From Polynucleobacter difficilis (GTDB lineage: Bacteria > Pseudomonadota > Gammaproteobacteria > Burkholderiales > Burkholderiaceae): a DNA stretch of 64,000 nucleotides. Below the pieces are notes generated by a model. The model worked only from the letters and a program-made list of their open reading frames with translations. It was not told the DNA's origin and did not search any database. Each line of letters opens with the position of its first letter. The first letter of the stretch is position 1. Positions 26,771 through 34,214 of the stretch are shown here, in pieces. The position numbers and the translations under genes were made by a program. The stretch lies in contig NZ_CP023276.1 of assembly GCF_003065365.1 (NCBI RefSeq), positions 558,001 through 622,000 on the forward strand, given 5' to 3'.

Positions 26771-28462
26771 CTAGATCTTTAAATCCAAGTCGGTTACTGC
26801 TCCCTTGCTTGCGCTACTTGCTGTACTGGCGTATTTGGCGAGCAGACCACGGGTGTAACGTGGTTTGGGTTGCTTCCAGGCTGCGCGCCGTTTAGCAATT
26901 TCATCATCTGCAACATTCAGTTGAATCAATAACTTATGGGCATCAATGGTGACCGAATCCCCTTCGTTGATCAGTGCGATCGTGCCGCCAACATAGGCTT
27001 CCGGTGCCACGTGGCCCACAACCATACCCCAGGTTCCGCCAGAGAAGCGGCCATCGGTAATCAGGCCCACGCTTTCGCCCAAGCCCTGGCCAACGAGTGC
27101 CGATGTGGGGGATAGCATTTCACGCATGCCAGGACCGCCCTTAGGACCTTCGTAGCGAATCACCACAATATCGCCCGCCTTAATTTTGTTTGCCATGATG
27201 GCTTCCATTGCCAGATCTTCAGAGTCAAATACCCGAGCTGGTCCAGTAATCGATGGGTTCTTCAGGCCAGTGATTTTGGCTACGCAACCTTCGGGCGAAA
27301 TATTGCCTTTCAGAATGGCCAGATGGCCTTCGGCATACATCGGATTATCTAAAGTACGAATGACTTTTTGGTCTGCGCGGGGTACGGAAGGAACGTCTTT
27401 CAGAACTTCGGCAATTGTCTTGCCAGTAATTGTCATGCAATCACCGTGCAGCAAGCCGCCATCGAGCAAGATTTTCATGATCTGCGGAATGCCACCGGCT
27501 TGATGTAAGTCGGTTGCCAAATAAGTACCCGATGGTTTCATATCGGCAATCACCGGAACGCGTTTGCGAATCCGTTCAAAATCGTCGATGCTCCAATCAA
27601 TATCAGCGGCGCTGGTAATGGCCAAGAAATGCAATACCGCATTGGTTGAGCCGCCAACGGCCATGATGACGCTCACCGCGTTTTCAATGGATTTTTTGGT
27701 GATGATGTCGCGTGGGCGCAAATTGTTTTTGACTGCCTCAACCACTACACGTGCTGACTCCGCAGCGCTAGCCACTTTCTCTGCGTCCACATTGGACATG
27801 GTTGATGAATAGGGGAGACTCATGCCGAGCGCCTCAAAAGCGGAGCTCATGGTGTTGGCGGTATACATGCCACCACAAGAGCCACTGCTTGGACAGGCAT
27901 TCTGCTCAATGCCCTTGAAGTCTTCTTCACTTAAGCGTCCAGACGTAAACTCACCTACCGCTTCAAAAGCCGACACAATATTGAGCTGTTTGCCTTTGTA
28001 GTGTCCTGGCTGAATTGTGCCGCCATACACATAGATGCTTGGTACATTGGTACGGGCCATGGCCATCATGCCACCCGGCATATTTTTATCGCAGCCACCA
28101 ATGACGACTACGCCGTCTTGCCATAGGCCGTTCACGCAGCACTCAATGCTGTCTGCGATGACTTCGCGCGAGACGAGGGAGTACTTCATGCCTTCGGTAC
28201 CCATGCCGATGCCATCTGAAATGGTGGGGGTGCCAAATACTTGGGCTTTAGCCCCGGCCGCCTCTAGCGCTTCAATGGCGGCGTCAGCCAGTTTCTGCAA
28301 GCCGCTGTTGCAAGGCGTTACGGTTGAGTGGCCGTTGGCCACGCCCACCATGGGTTTAGTGAAATCCCCATCCTTGTATCCCATGGCGTAATACATGGAG
28401 CGGTTGGGTGCGCGTGCAACACCTTCGGTAACCATTCTCGAGCGTTCATTGAGGCGTTTCAT
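26771..28462 (-). CDS. ilvD: dihydroxy-acid dehydratase
   Basis: IlvD converts 2,3-dihydroxy-3-methylbutanoate (or its pentanoate homologue) to the 2-oxo acid in valine, isoleucine and leucine synthesis. The start is ATG 28462 (MKRLNERSRMVTEG), giving 564 residues, with GGAG eight bases upstream; the open frame extends further but that part has no homology. The cluster cysteines are in TPCNSG, GGCDKNMPGG and CPSSGSCGGMYTANTM. The gene is divergent from the FixJ-type regulator, with palindromic elements between them. Confidence 0.96.
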   Translation of the reverse strand: MKRLNERSRMVTEGVARAPNRSMYYAMGYKDGDFTKPMVGVANGHSTVTPCNSGLQKLADAAIEALEAAGAKAQVFGTPTISDGIGMGTEGMKYSLVSREVIADSIECCVNGLWQDGVVVIGGCDKNMPGGMMAMARTNVPSIYVYGGTIQPGHYKGKQLNIVSAFEAVGEFTSGRLSEEDFKGIEQNACPSSGSCGGMYTANTMSSAFEALGMSLPYSSTMSNVDAEKVASAAESARVVVEAVKNNLRPRDIITKKSIENAVSVIMAVGGSTNAVLHFLAITSAADIDWSIDDFERIRKRVPVIADMKPSGTYLATDLHQAGGIPQIMKILLDGGLLHGDCMTITGKTIAEVLKDVPSVPRADQKVIRTLDNPMYAEGHLAILKGNISPEGCVAKITGLKNPSITGPARVFDSEDLAMEAIMANKIKAGDIVVIRYEGPKGGPGMREMLSPTSALVGQGLGESVGLITDGRFSGGTWGMVVGHVAPEAYVGGTIALINEGDSVTIDAHKLLIQLNVADDEIAKRRAAWKQPKPRYTRGLLAKYASTASSASKGAVTDLDLKI

Positions 28463-28548
28463 GCGGCGGACTCCATCTGTAATTGGGGAAAAACCTCTAT
28501 TGTGCAATGAGCAGGGATGGAGCAATGTACGGACAATTCTGGGGAGAT

Positions 28549-28643
28549 ATATTGCTGCACTGCAATATTTAAAAAGCACAATAAAACCAGTACCTTAGGC
28601 ATAAAAAGTTAGCCATTAAGCTAATATCTAAAGTGCAGCACTT
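28549..28643. promoter_or_regulatory. palindromic operator-like sites between ilvD and the response regulator
   Basis: ATATTGC-TGCACT-GCAATAT at 28549-28568 is a 7+7 inverted repeat, and AAGTGC-A-GCACTT at 28631-28643 is a perfect 6+6 palindrome. Both contain GTGCAGCA (28633-28640; on the minus strand at 28553-28560). A third related piece, ATTGTGCAAT, is near 28498-28507. The shared core suggests one DNA-binding protein; which one is unknown. Confidence 0.45.
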
Positions 28644-28681
28644 CTATTACATTTGCCGTATTGGCAATTTAGGATGGATAG

Positions 28682-29299
28682 ATGAATAAATCGGGTCACG
28701 TGTATTTGGTTGACGATGACGAGTCAATGCGGACCTCCTTGAGCAGGATGCTGCGCGAGTTGGGCTACAACGTGCATGATTTTGCGAGCGCGAAAGCCTT
28801 TATCGAGCATTCGGTTCCCATCTCACCAGCAGTTATTTTGCTTGATATGCAGATGCCAGATATGACAGGCCTCGACTTGCAGGAAGAGTTGGCACGAATC
28901 GGGCGTAAAACGCCAATCGTCTTCATTAGCGGCCAAAGCCATCCGCAGCAGATTGTAAAGAGCCTTAAAAAAGGGGCCTTGGATTTTCTATTTAAGCCCT
29001 TTAATTTAGAGGATTTATTAAATTCCGTAGCCGATGCAATTGAGTTTGATCGCCGTCAGTTTAAGCGGGTCTCGAAAGACGTTGAGGTGAAGCGCTACTT
29101 CGCTACCCTGACTCCACGCGAAAAAGAGGTTTGCCGCTTGCTGGTCCAAGGCCTCTTGAATAAAGACATTGCAGTAAAGCTGGGTACCACCGATGCCACG
29201 ATCAAAGTGCATAAGGCGCGCGTCATGGAAAAAATGCGGGCAGATTCATTGCAGGGTTTAGTGAAGTCGTATTTAGAAGCCTCCCTTGAGGAAGCGTGA
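28682..29299 (+). CDS. FixJ/NarL-type response regulator, orphan
   Basis: This 205-residue protein has a receiver domain (about 6-120) with acidic pocket DDD at 11-13, phospho-acceptor Asp55 (LLDMQMPD), and the conserved Lys in LFKPF. The C-terminal LuxR-type helix-turn-helix is at about 140-200 (LTPREKEVCRLLVQGLLNKD; TIKVHKARVMEKM). It is complete. No sensor kinase gene is adjacent, so the partner is encoded elsewhere. Its promoter region is shared with ilvD, whose control by it is possible but unproven. Confidence 0.9.
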   Translation: MNKSGHVYLVDDDESMRTSLSRMLRELGYNVHDFASAKAFIEHSVPISPAVILLDMQMPDMTGLDLQEELARIGRKTPIVFISGQSHPQQIVKSLKKGALDFLFKPFNLEDLLNSVADAIEFDRRQFKRVSKDVEVKRYFATLTPREKEVCRLLVQGLLNKDIAVKLGTTDATIKVHKARVMEKMRADSLQGLVKSYLEASLEEA

Positions 29300-29408
29300 A
29301 CCGGCCTATGAATGCATTGAGTCCGATTAGCTCTTGGGTGAATTTATTAAATACGATATTCAATTGATAATTTTGTTAAATAAAGAGCATTCTTTTTATA
29401 CGGCCGGT
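29300..29408 (+). ncRNA. candidate long hairpin between the regulator and the RodZ-like gene
   Basis: ACCGGCCTAT (29300-29309) pairs with ATA-C-GGCCGGT (29398-29408, one bulged C). Directly inside, GAATGC (29310-29315) pairs with GCATTC (29387-29392), then GCTCTT (29330-29335) with AAGAGC (29383-29388); the last two share two bases. The nested stems span the whole gap. It begins at the base after the upstream stop codon and ends 17 bases before the next start. It could be a 5' leader, a processing site or an inefficient terminator; no known family was recognised. Confidence 0.35.
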
Positions 29409-29425
29409 AGCTAAAAGCTAAATAG

Positions 29426-30505
29426 ATGGTGCAAAAGCAATCCTCACCAGAAATACGCTGTGCAGCATTCATTGCAGCACGGGAAAAATGTGCCATGTCG
29501 GTCGAGCAGTTAGCGCTTCAGGCTTGCCTTTCAAGGAAGCAAATTCAGCAGATCGAGAACGGACAGAGTAGTAGTTTTTACTCGCCTACAATTAAATTGG
29601 TTGCCGCTAGAAAAGTAGCTAAATTAATCCAACTCGACGAAAAAGATGCATTTGATTTTGGGCCGCAAGCAGAGTTACCTTTTGTTGAGTCACAACCCTT
29701 AGCTGATGAAGCAAAAGCAGCAGAGCAGTTTGATGCACCTAAGACCACTTCGCCAGCGAATACAGTAGAAGTGGTTCAAGCAACAGAAGATGAGCCAAAT
29801 GAAGTAAAGAAAACAGCTGGCAAAAAAAGAAAAAGTGACCTAGCGTCTCCGGCATTCAGTGAGCCAAATTCGAAACCTGTTTTGGTGGAGCCAGATCCAG
29901 AACCAAATAAGCAGGTACTTTTTGCTACGCGTGAACGCAAGTCGTCCGGTAAAAAATGGGTGTGGTTACTTCCGGCAGTAGCACTTGTATTTGCCCTAGT
30001 ACAGTTTCAGCCCCTGTTGAGAGACAAACTGGATGCAGCGATGGGCAAAGCAAAACCGGTAGAAGAGGTTGCGCTACCCAGCGCACCAGCGGCGGATCCT
30101 GCGCCAAGCAATCCGCCCGCTACAGAGGCCAGCCCAACTCCTGCGCCTGCTGCTCCAGCATTACCACCGGCAGTCTCAAGTCCATCGCCAGTAACGGCGG
30201 TTGCTTCGGGGTGTCCGCCAGTGGATGGGGTAATTGAAAGTTATAAACCTTCGACAGCAGGCAAGCCAGGTAATTTTGTTTTTGTTAGGGTCAACTCAGC
30301 GCAATTGCTATGCGTGATTGATGCCGACGGCCTAGTACAGAGCAAGACAGTAGAGCCGGGCGCAGGCCACTCTTTTTACGGTAAGCCGCCATTTAAATTG
30401 CTGAGCTCTGCGGCGCTTGGTTCTGCGGAAATATTTTTTCAGGGATTACGTATTCGTCCCAATACTGCTGACATGAAAGGTATGTTGCTAGTACAGGCTG
30501 ACTAG
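29426..30505 (+). CDS. RodZ-like helix-turn-helix membrane protein
   Basis: This 359-residue protein has an N-terminal XRE-type HTH (about 20-75: MSVEQLALQACLSRKQIQQI), an acidic linker, one transmembrane helix at about 177-195 (WVWLLPAVALVFALVQF), a proline/alanine-rich periplasmic linker (about 213-255) and a C-terminal domain of about 90 residues like the DUF4115 domain of RodZ. RodZ links MreB to the cell wall machinery. RodZ normally sits near ispG; here it stands beside glnB, so it may be a second, divergent member. I do not assign the symbol. Confidence 0.65.
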   Translation: MVQKQSSPEIRCAAFIAAREKCAMSVEQLALQACLSRKQIQQIENGQSSSFYSPTIKLVAARKVAKLIQLDEKDAFDFGPQAELPFVESQPLADEAKAAEQFDAPKTTSPANTVEVVQATEDEPNEVKKTAGKKRKSDLASPAFSEPNSKPVLVEPDPEPNKQVLFATRERKSSGKKWVWLLPAVALVFALVQFQPLLRDKLDAAMGKAKPVEEVALPSAPAADPAPSNPPATEASPTPAPAAPALPPAVSSPSPVTAVASGCPPVDGVIESYKPSTAGKPGNFVFVRVNSAQLLCVIDADGLVQSKTVEPGAGHSFYGKPPFKLLSSAALGSAEIFFQGLRIRPNTADMKGMLLVQAD

Positions 30506-30539
30506 CAGTACCTCACCAGTAGATTAATCGCGTTGTAAC

Positions 30540-30878
30540 TTAAACTGCATCCTCGTTGGCTTCACCGGTTCGGATCCGGATGGCTTGCTCGATTGGACTC
30601 ACAAAAATCTTGCCATCGCCAATCTTGCCCGTACGTGCGGCTTTGGTAATTGCCTCGATTACGCTTTCAACGCGATCACTCGCAACCACAACCTCTACTT
30701 TGACCTTGGGCAAAAAGTCAACGACGTATTCAGCGCCGCGATAGAGTTCAGTGTGACCTTTTTGACGACCAAACCCTTTGACTTCAGTAACGGTGAGGCC
30801 AGTAACGCCGACTTCAGCCAGTGCTTCACGGACCTCATCGAGTTTGAACGGCTTAATGATGGATGTAATTAATTTCAT
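30540..30878 (-). CDS. glnB: nitrogen regulatory PII protein
   Basis: This 112-residue PII protein senses 2-oxoglutarate, ATP/ADP and, through uridylylation, glutamine. The T-loop with the modified Tyr51 is intact (ELYRGAEYVVDFLPK), as are the B-loop TGKIGDGKIF and the C-terminal signature. It lies downstream of nadE on the same strand (83-base gap). No amtB is adjacent, which favours GlnB over GlnK. PII proteins of other Proteobacteria are known to regulate glutamine-dependent NAD synthetase, so the gene order is meaningful. Confidence 0.93.
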   Translation of the reverse strand: MKLITSIIKPFKLDEVREALAEVGVTGLTVTEVKGFGRQKGHTELYRGAEYVVDFLPKVKVEVVVASDRVESVIEAITKAARTGKIGDGKIFVSPIEQAIRIRTGEANEDAV

Positions 30879-30961
30879 AAAATTCCCCTATTGCAGTAAT
30901 CATACCCAAAACCCGCCGGCGCGTCTTGGTAATCCAATACACCCAAACTTACTGTATTAAG

Positions 30962-32581
30962 TTAAGCCAAAAACCGAGATGTAATGGGGTAACGCCAATC
31001 CCGGCCAAATGCTCGGGTTGTAATGCGGACACCTGGCGGGGCCTGGCGTCGCTTGTATTCATTGAGTTTGATTAGGCGGGTTATCTTGCGCACACTGGCC
31101 TCATCAAAACCCCGCCCAATTAAGGATGCAATCGACTGGTTTTGCTCCATATACCCCTCCACAATGGCGTCGAGCAATGCATAGGGAGGCAGGCTATCTT
31201 GATCGGTTTGGTCTGGGCGTAACTCGGCAGAAGGGGCGCGCGTTAAGATTCGCTCTGGAATGACTGGGGCTAAGGTATTGCGATAGGCGCACAGCTTGTA
31301 GACCAGGGTCTTGGGAATATCTTTGATCACTGCAAAGCCGCCCGCCATATCACCATAGAGCGTGCAATAGCCGACAGCCATTTCACTTTTGTTACCGGTG
31401 GTTAAAACCAGACGGCCGGTTTTATTCGATAGGGCCATCAAGAGAGTGCCGCGCACGCGGGCCTGAATGTTTTCTTCGGTGGTATCTAGCGCGAGGCCAG
31501 CAAACTGACTTGCAAGTGCACCTTCCAATGCATCTACCGCCGAGCCAATCGGAATTTCATCGTATTGCACGCCGAGATTACCCGCTAATGCGCGCGCATC
31601 CACCCACGATATCTCGGCAGTGTAGGGCGATTGCATCATCACTGCGCGCACCTGCTCAGCGCCCAAGGCATCCACTGCGATGGCCAGAACCAAAGCGGAA
31701 TCAACCCCGCCAGATAAACCAATGATGACGCCCGGAAATCCGTTCTTTTGTACATAATCGCGCACGCCCAGTACCAGGGCGGAATAGGCTTGCGATTCCA
31801 TGCTGGCCGAGGGCGCAATTACCCCGAGCTCAGGCTGACCATCTTGGCCGATGGCCACTAGACCAATGCCGCTTTCAAACTGGGGCATTGCGGTGGCCAC
31901 TAAGCCATTGGCATCGAGCGCAAAGGAGCCGCCATCAAAGACCAGCTCATCTTGGCCGCCAACGGCGTTCACATAAATCAACGGTAAACCGGTTGCGCCA
32001 ATGACCTTACGCAGCACCTCTAAGCGTAAATTTTCTTTATGCAAATGGTAGGGCGATGCATTGAGTGAAATTAACACCTGGGCACCAGCAGCTTTTGCTT
32101 GCACAGCAGGGCCCGCATGCCAAGCGTCCTCACAAATGATCACGCCAATCGCGCAGCCATCGATATCAAACACACAGGGCGCATTGCCAGGGATGAAGTA
32201 ACGTACTTCATCAAAGACTTCGTTATTGGGTAACTCGTGTTTGGCGTAGCTTGCAATGCACTTCCCATCTCGCAATACGGATGCAGCATTGTGCAATCCC
32301 TGTGGGGTCTTTAGGGGATGGCCCACCACAACCGCTAAGCCGGGGAATGCCGCCAAAGCAATGCGTAATTGATCTAAGGTATCTGCCGCCGCCTCAATAA
32401 AAGCAGGGCGTAGTAATAAGTCTTCAGGGGGGTAGCCCGTCAGGGCTAGCTCTGGGGTGACGAGTAACTTCGCACCAGCGCGGTGGGCGACTGCGGCCGC
32501 CTCACCAATTAACTTCGCATTGCCGCTCAAATCCCCCACCACGGGGTTGATTTGAGCAAGGGCAATGTGAAATGGCGTCAA
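30962..32581 (-). CDS. nadE: glutamine-dependent NAD+ synthetase
   Basis: This 539-residue enzyme joins an N-terminal nitrilase-type glutaminase domain (about 1-245; the Glu-Lys-Cys triad includes Cys in VIICEDAWH) to a C-terminal synthetase domain with the PP-loop GLSGGVDSALV. It amidates nicotinic acid adenine dinucleotide to NAD+, releasing AMP and PPi. The start is TTG 32581, three bases after the ppa stop codon, so translation is probably coupled to ppa. Part of ppa-nadE-glnB. Confidence 0.95.
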   Translation of the reverse strand: MTPFHIALAQINPVVGDLSGNAKLIGEAAAVAHRAGAKLLVTPELALTGYPPEDLLLRPAFIEAAADTLDQLRIALAAFPGLAVVVGHPLKTPQGLHNAASVLRDGKCIASYAKHELPNNEVFDEVRYFIPGNAPCVFDIDGCAIGVIICEDAWHAGPAVQAKAAGAQVLISLNASPYHLHKENLRLEVLRKVIGATGLPLIYVNAVGGQDELVFDGGSFALDANGLVATAMPQFESGIGLVAIGQDGQPELGVIAPSASMESQAYSALVLGVRDYVQKNGFPGVIIGLSGGVDSALVLAIAVDALGAEQVRAVMMQSPYTAEISWVDARALAGNLGVQYDEIPIGSAVDALEGALASQFAGLALDTTEENIQARVRGTLLMALSNKTGRLVLTTGNKSEMAVGYCTLYGDMAGGFAVIKDIPKTLVYKLCAYRNTLAPVIPERILTRAPSAELRPDQTDQDSLPPYALLDAIVEGYMEQNQSIASLIGRGFDEASVRKITRLIKLNEYKRRQAPPGVRITTRAFGRDWRYPITSRFLA

Positions 32582-32584
32582 GGC

Positions 32585-33121
32585 TTATGCCTTTTCCTTA
32601 TTGTTCCGTTCAATTCCTTCGAGGATTTCTTTATGGGCATCGGCAACGCCGCCCCAACCACGAACCTTCACCCATTTACCTTTTTCGAGGTCTTTGTAGT
32701 GCTCAAAAAAGTGCTTAATTTGATTGAGGGTCAAGGCATTCAAGTCTTCTGGTTTTTGCCAGTGGGAATAAATCGGCAGAATGCGGTCTTCAGGCACAGC
32801 CAACAACTTAGCATCTTCGCCGCCTTCGTCTTCCATCTGTAATACACCAATCGCGCGGCAGCTAATGACAACACCGGGAACCAGGGGGAAGGGAGTAATG
32901 ACGAGGACATCAACCGGGTCGCCATCGCCAGCAATGGTTTGCGGAATGTAACCGTAGTTGCAGGGGTAATGCATGGCAGTGCCCATAAAACGATCAACAA
33001 ACAGGGCGCCTGATTCTTTATCGACTTCGTACTTGATCGGATCCGCGTTCATTGGGATCTCAATAATCACATTGAAATTCTCAGGAATTTTTTTACCGGG
33101 ATTGACTAGATTAAGGCTCAT
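32585..33121 (-). CDS. ppa: inorganic pyrophosphatase (family I)
   Basis: The enzyme hydrolyses PPi to phosphate, pulling biosynthetic reactions forward. The start MSLNLVNPGKK at 33121 gives 178 residues, the usual length, with GGAG seven to eight bases upstream; the open frame extends five codons more. The family signature DGDPVDVLV is intact, along with the EIP/KYE and GWGG segments. It is followed three bases later by nadE, whose reaction makes PPi. Confidence 0.95.
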   Translation of the reverse strand: MSLNLVNPGKKIPENFNVIIEIPMNADPIKYEVDKESGALFVDRFMGTAMHYPCNYGYIPQTIAGDGDPVDVLVITPFPLVPGVVISCRAIGVLQMEDEGGEDAKLLAVPEDRILPIYSHWQKPEDLNALTLNQIKHFFEHYKDLEKGKWVKVRGWGGVADAHKEILEGIERNNKEKA

Positions 33122-33222
33122 ATACGCTCCAAACAATAATAAAAGGGGTGATTGATTTCATTCATGCTATTGCTTTGCGCTAAACCCGCGCATCGACAAA
33201 ATAAAGGCACTCTCGATAGAAG

Positions 33223-34176
33223 TTACTCCAGGGTTTCTAAATAGCGCTGCGCATCCAGAGCGGCCATACAGCCCGTACCCGCACTGGTAATGGCTTGGCG
33301 GTAAATGTGATCCTGCACATCGCCAGCCGCAAAGACGCCTTGAATGTTTGTTGCTGTTGCGTTTCCAACTAATCCGGATTGGGTCTTGATATAACCACCT
33401 TCCATATCCAGCTGGCCAACAAACAATTCGGTATTGGGCTTGTGGCCAATCGCAATGAATGCACCCATTACAGGAATATCTTCTTTACTGCCGTCCTGCT
33501 TGGCAATGCGCACGCCGGTAACGCCTTTTTCATCGCCTAGGACTTCGTCCAGGGTGGCATTGAGCTTGAGTTCAACTTTGCCTTCGGCTACTTTCGCCAT
33601 TAGGCGATCATTCAAAATAGGCTCGGCACGGAATTTATCGCGGCGATGAATCACGGTGACCTTACGAGCAATGCCAGTGAGGTAGAGCGCTTCTTCAACG
33701 GCTGTGTTGCCGCCACCAACCACGCACACATCTTGGTTGCGATAAAAAAAGCCATCGCAGGTAGCGCAGCCAGAAACGCCGCGACCCATAAAGGCTTCTT
33801 CGCTCGGTAGGCCAAGGTATTGTGCCGAGGCCCCTGTAGCAATGATTAGGGCATCGCAAGTGTACGTACCAGAGTCACCCACCAGGCGAATGGGCTTTTC
33901 GGAGAGGGCTGCAGTATGAATGTGATCAAAAATGATTTCGGTGTTGAAGCGCTCCGCGTGCTTTAAAAAACGGTCCATCAGCTCGGGTCCTTGAACCCCG
34001 TCCGGATCAGCCGGCCAGTTTTCCACATCCGTGGTGGTCATCAATTGACCGCCTTGGGCCATTCCGGTGATGAGGGTAGGTTGTAAATTGGCGCGGGCAG
34101 CATAAACTGCGGCACTGTAGCCTGCGGGGCCAGAGCCCAGAATCAGGACTTTGCTGTGTTTTGGAGTGGTAGTCAT
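33223..34176 (-). CDS. trxB: thioredoxin-disulfide reductase
   Basis: This 317-residue flavoprotein passes electrons from NADPH to thioredoxin. FAD motif GSGPAG is at residues 14-19, the redox pair CATC at 137-140, and the NADPH motif VVGGGNTAVEEA follows. The -10 box TATAAT on the minus strand (34188-34183) is only six bases before ATG, and no Shine-Dalgarno exists, so the transcript probably begins at or within a base or two of the start codon. Divergent from ftsK. Confidence 0.95.
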   Translation of the reverse strand: MTTTPKHSKVLILGSGPAGYSAAVYAARANLQPTLITGMAQGGQLMTTTDVENWPADPDGVQGPELMDRFLKHAERFNTEIIFDHIHTAALSEKPIRLVGDSGTYTCDALIIATGASAQYLGLPSEEAFMGRGVSGCATCDGFFYRNQDVCVVGGGNTAVEEALYLTGIARKVTVIHRRDKFRAEPILNDRLMAKVAEGKVELKLNATLDEVLGDEKGVTGVRIAKQDGSKEDIPVMGAFIAIGHKPNTELFVGQLDMEGGYIKTQSGLVGNATATNIQGVFAAGDVQDHIYRQAITSAGTGCMAALDAQRYLETLE

Positions 34177-34182
34177 AAGCTA

Positions 34183-34206
34183 ATTATAGGATTGCTTGAT
34201 TACAAT
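34183..34206. promoter_or_regulatory. compact divergent promoters of trxB and ftsK
   Basis: Only 38 bases separate the two start codons. On the minus strand TATAAT (34188-34183) is six bases before the trxB ATG. On the plus strand TACAAT (34201-34206) is eight bases before the ftsK ATG. Each promoter must extend into the other gene's first codons or the other promoter. Confidence 0.5.
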
Positions 34207-34214
34207 CAGGGAAC

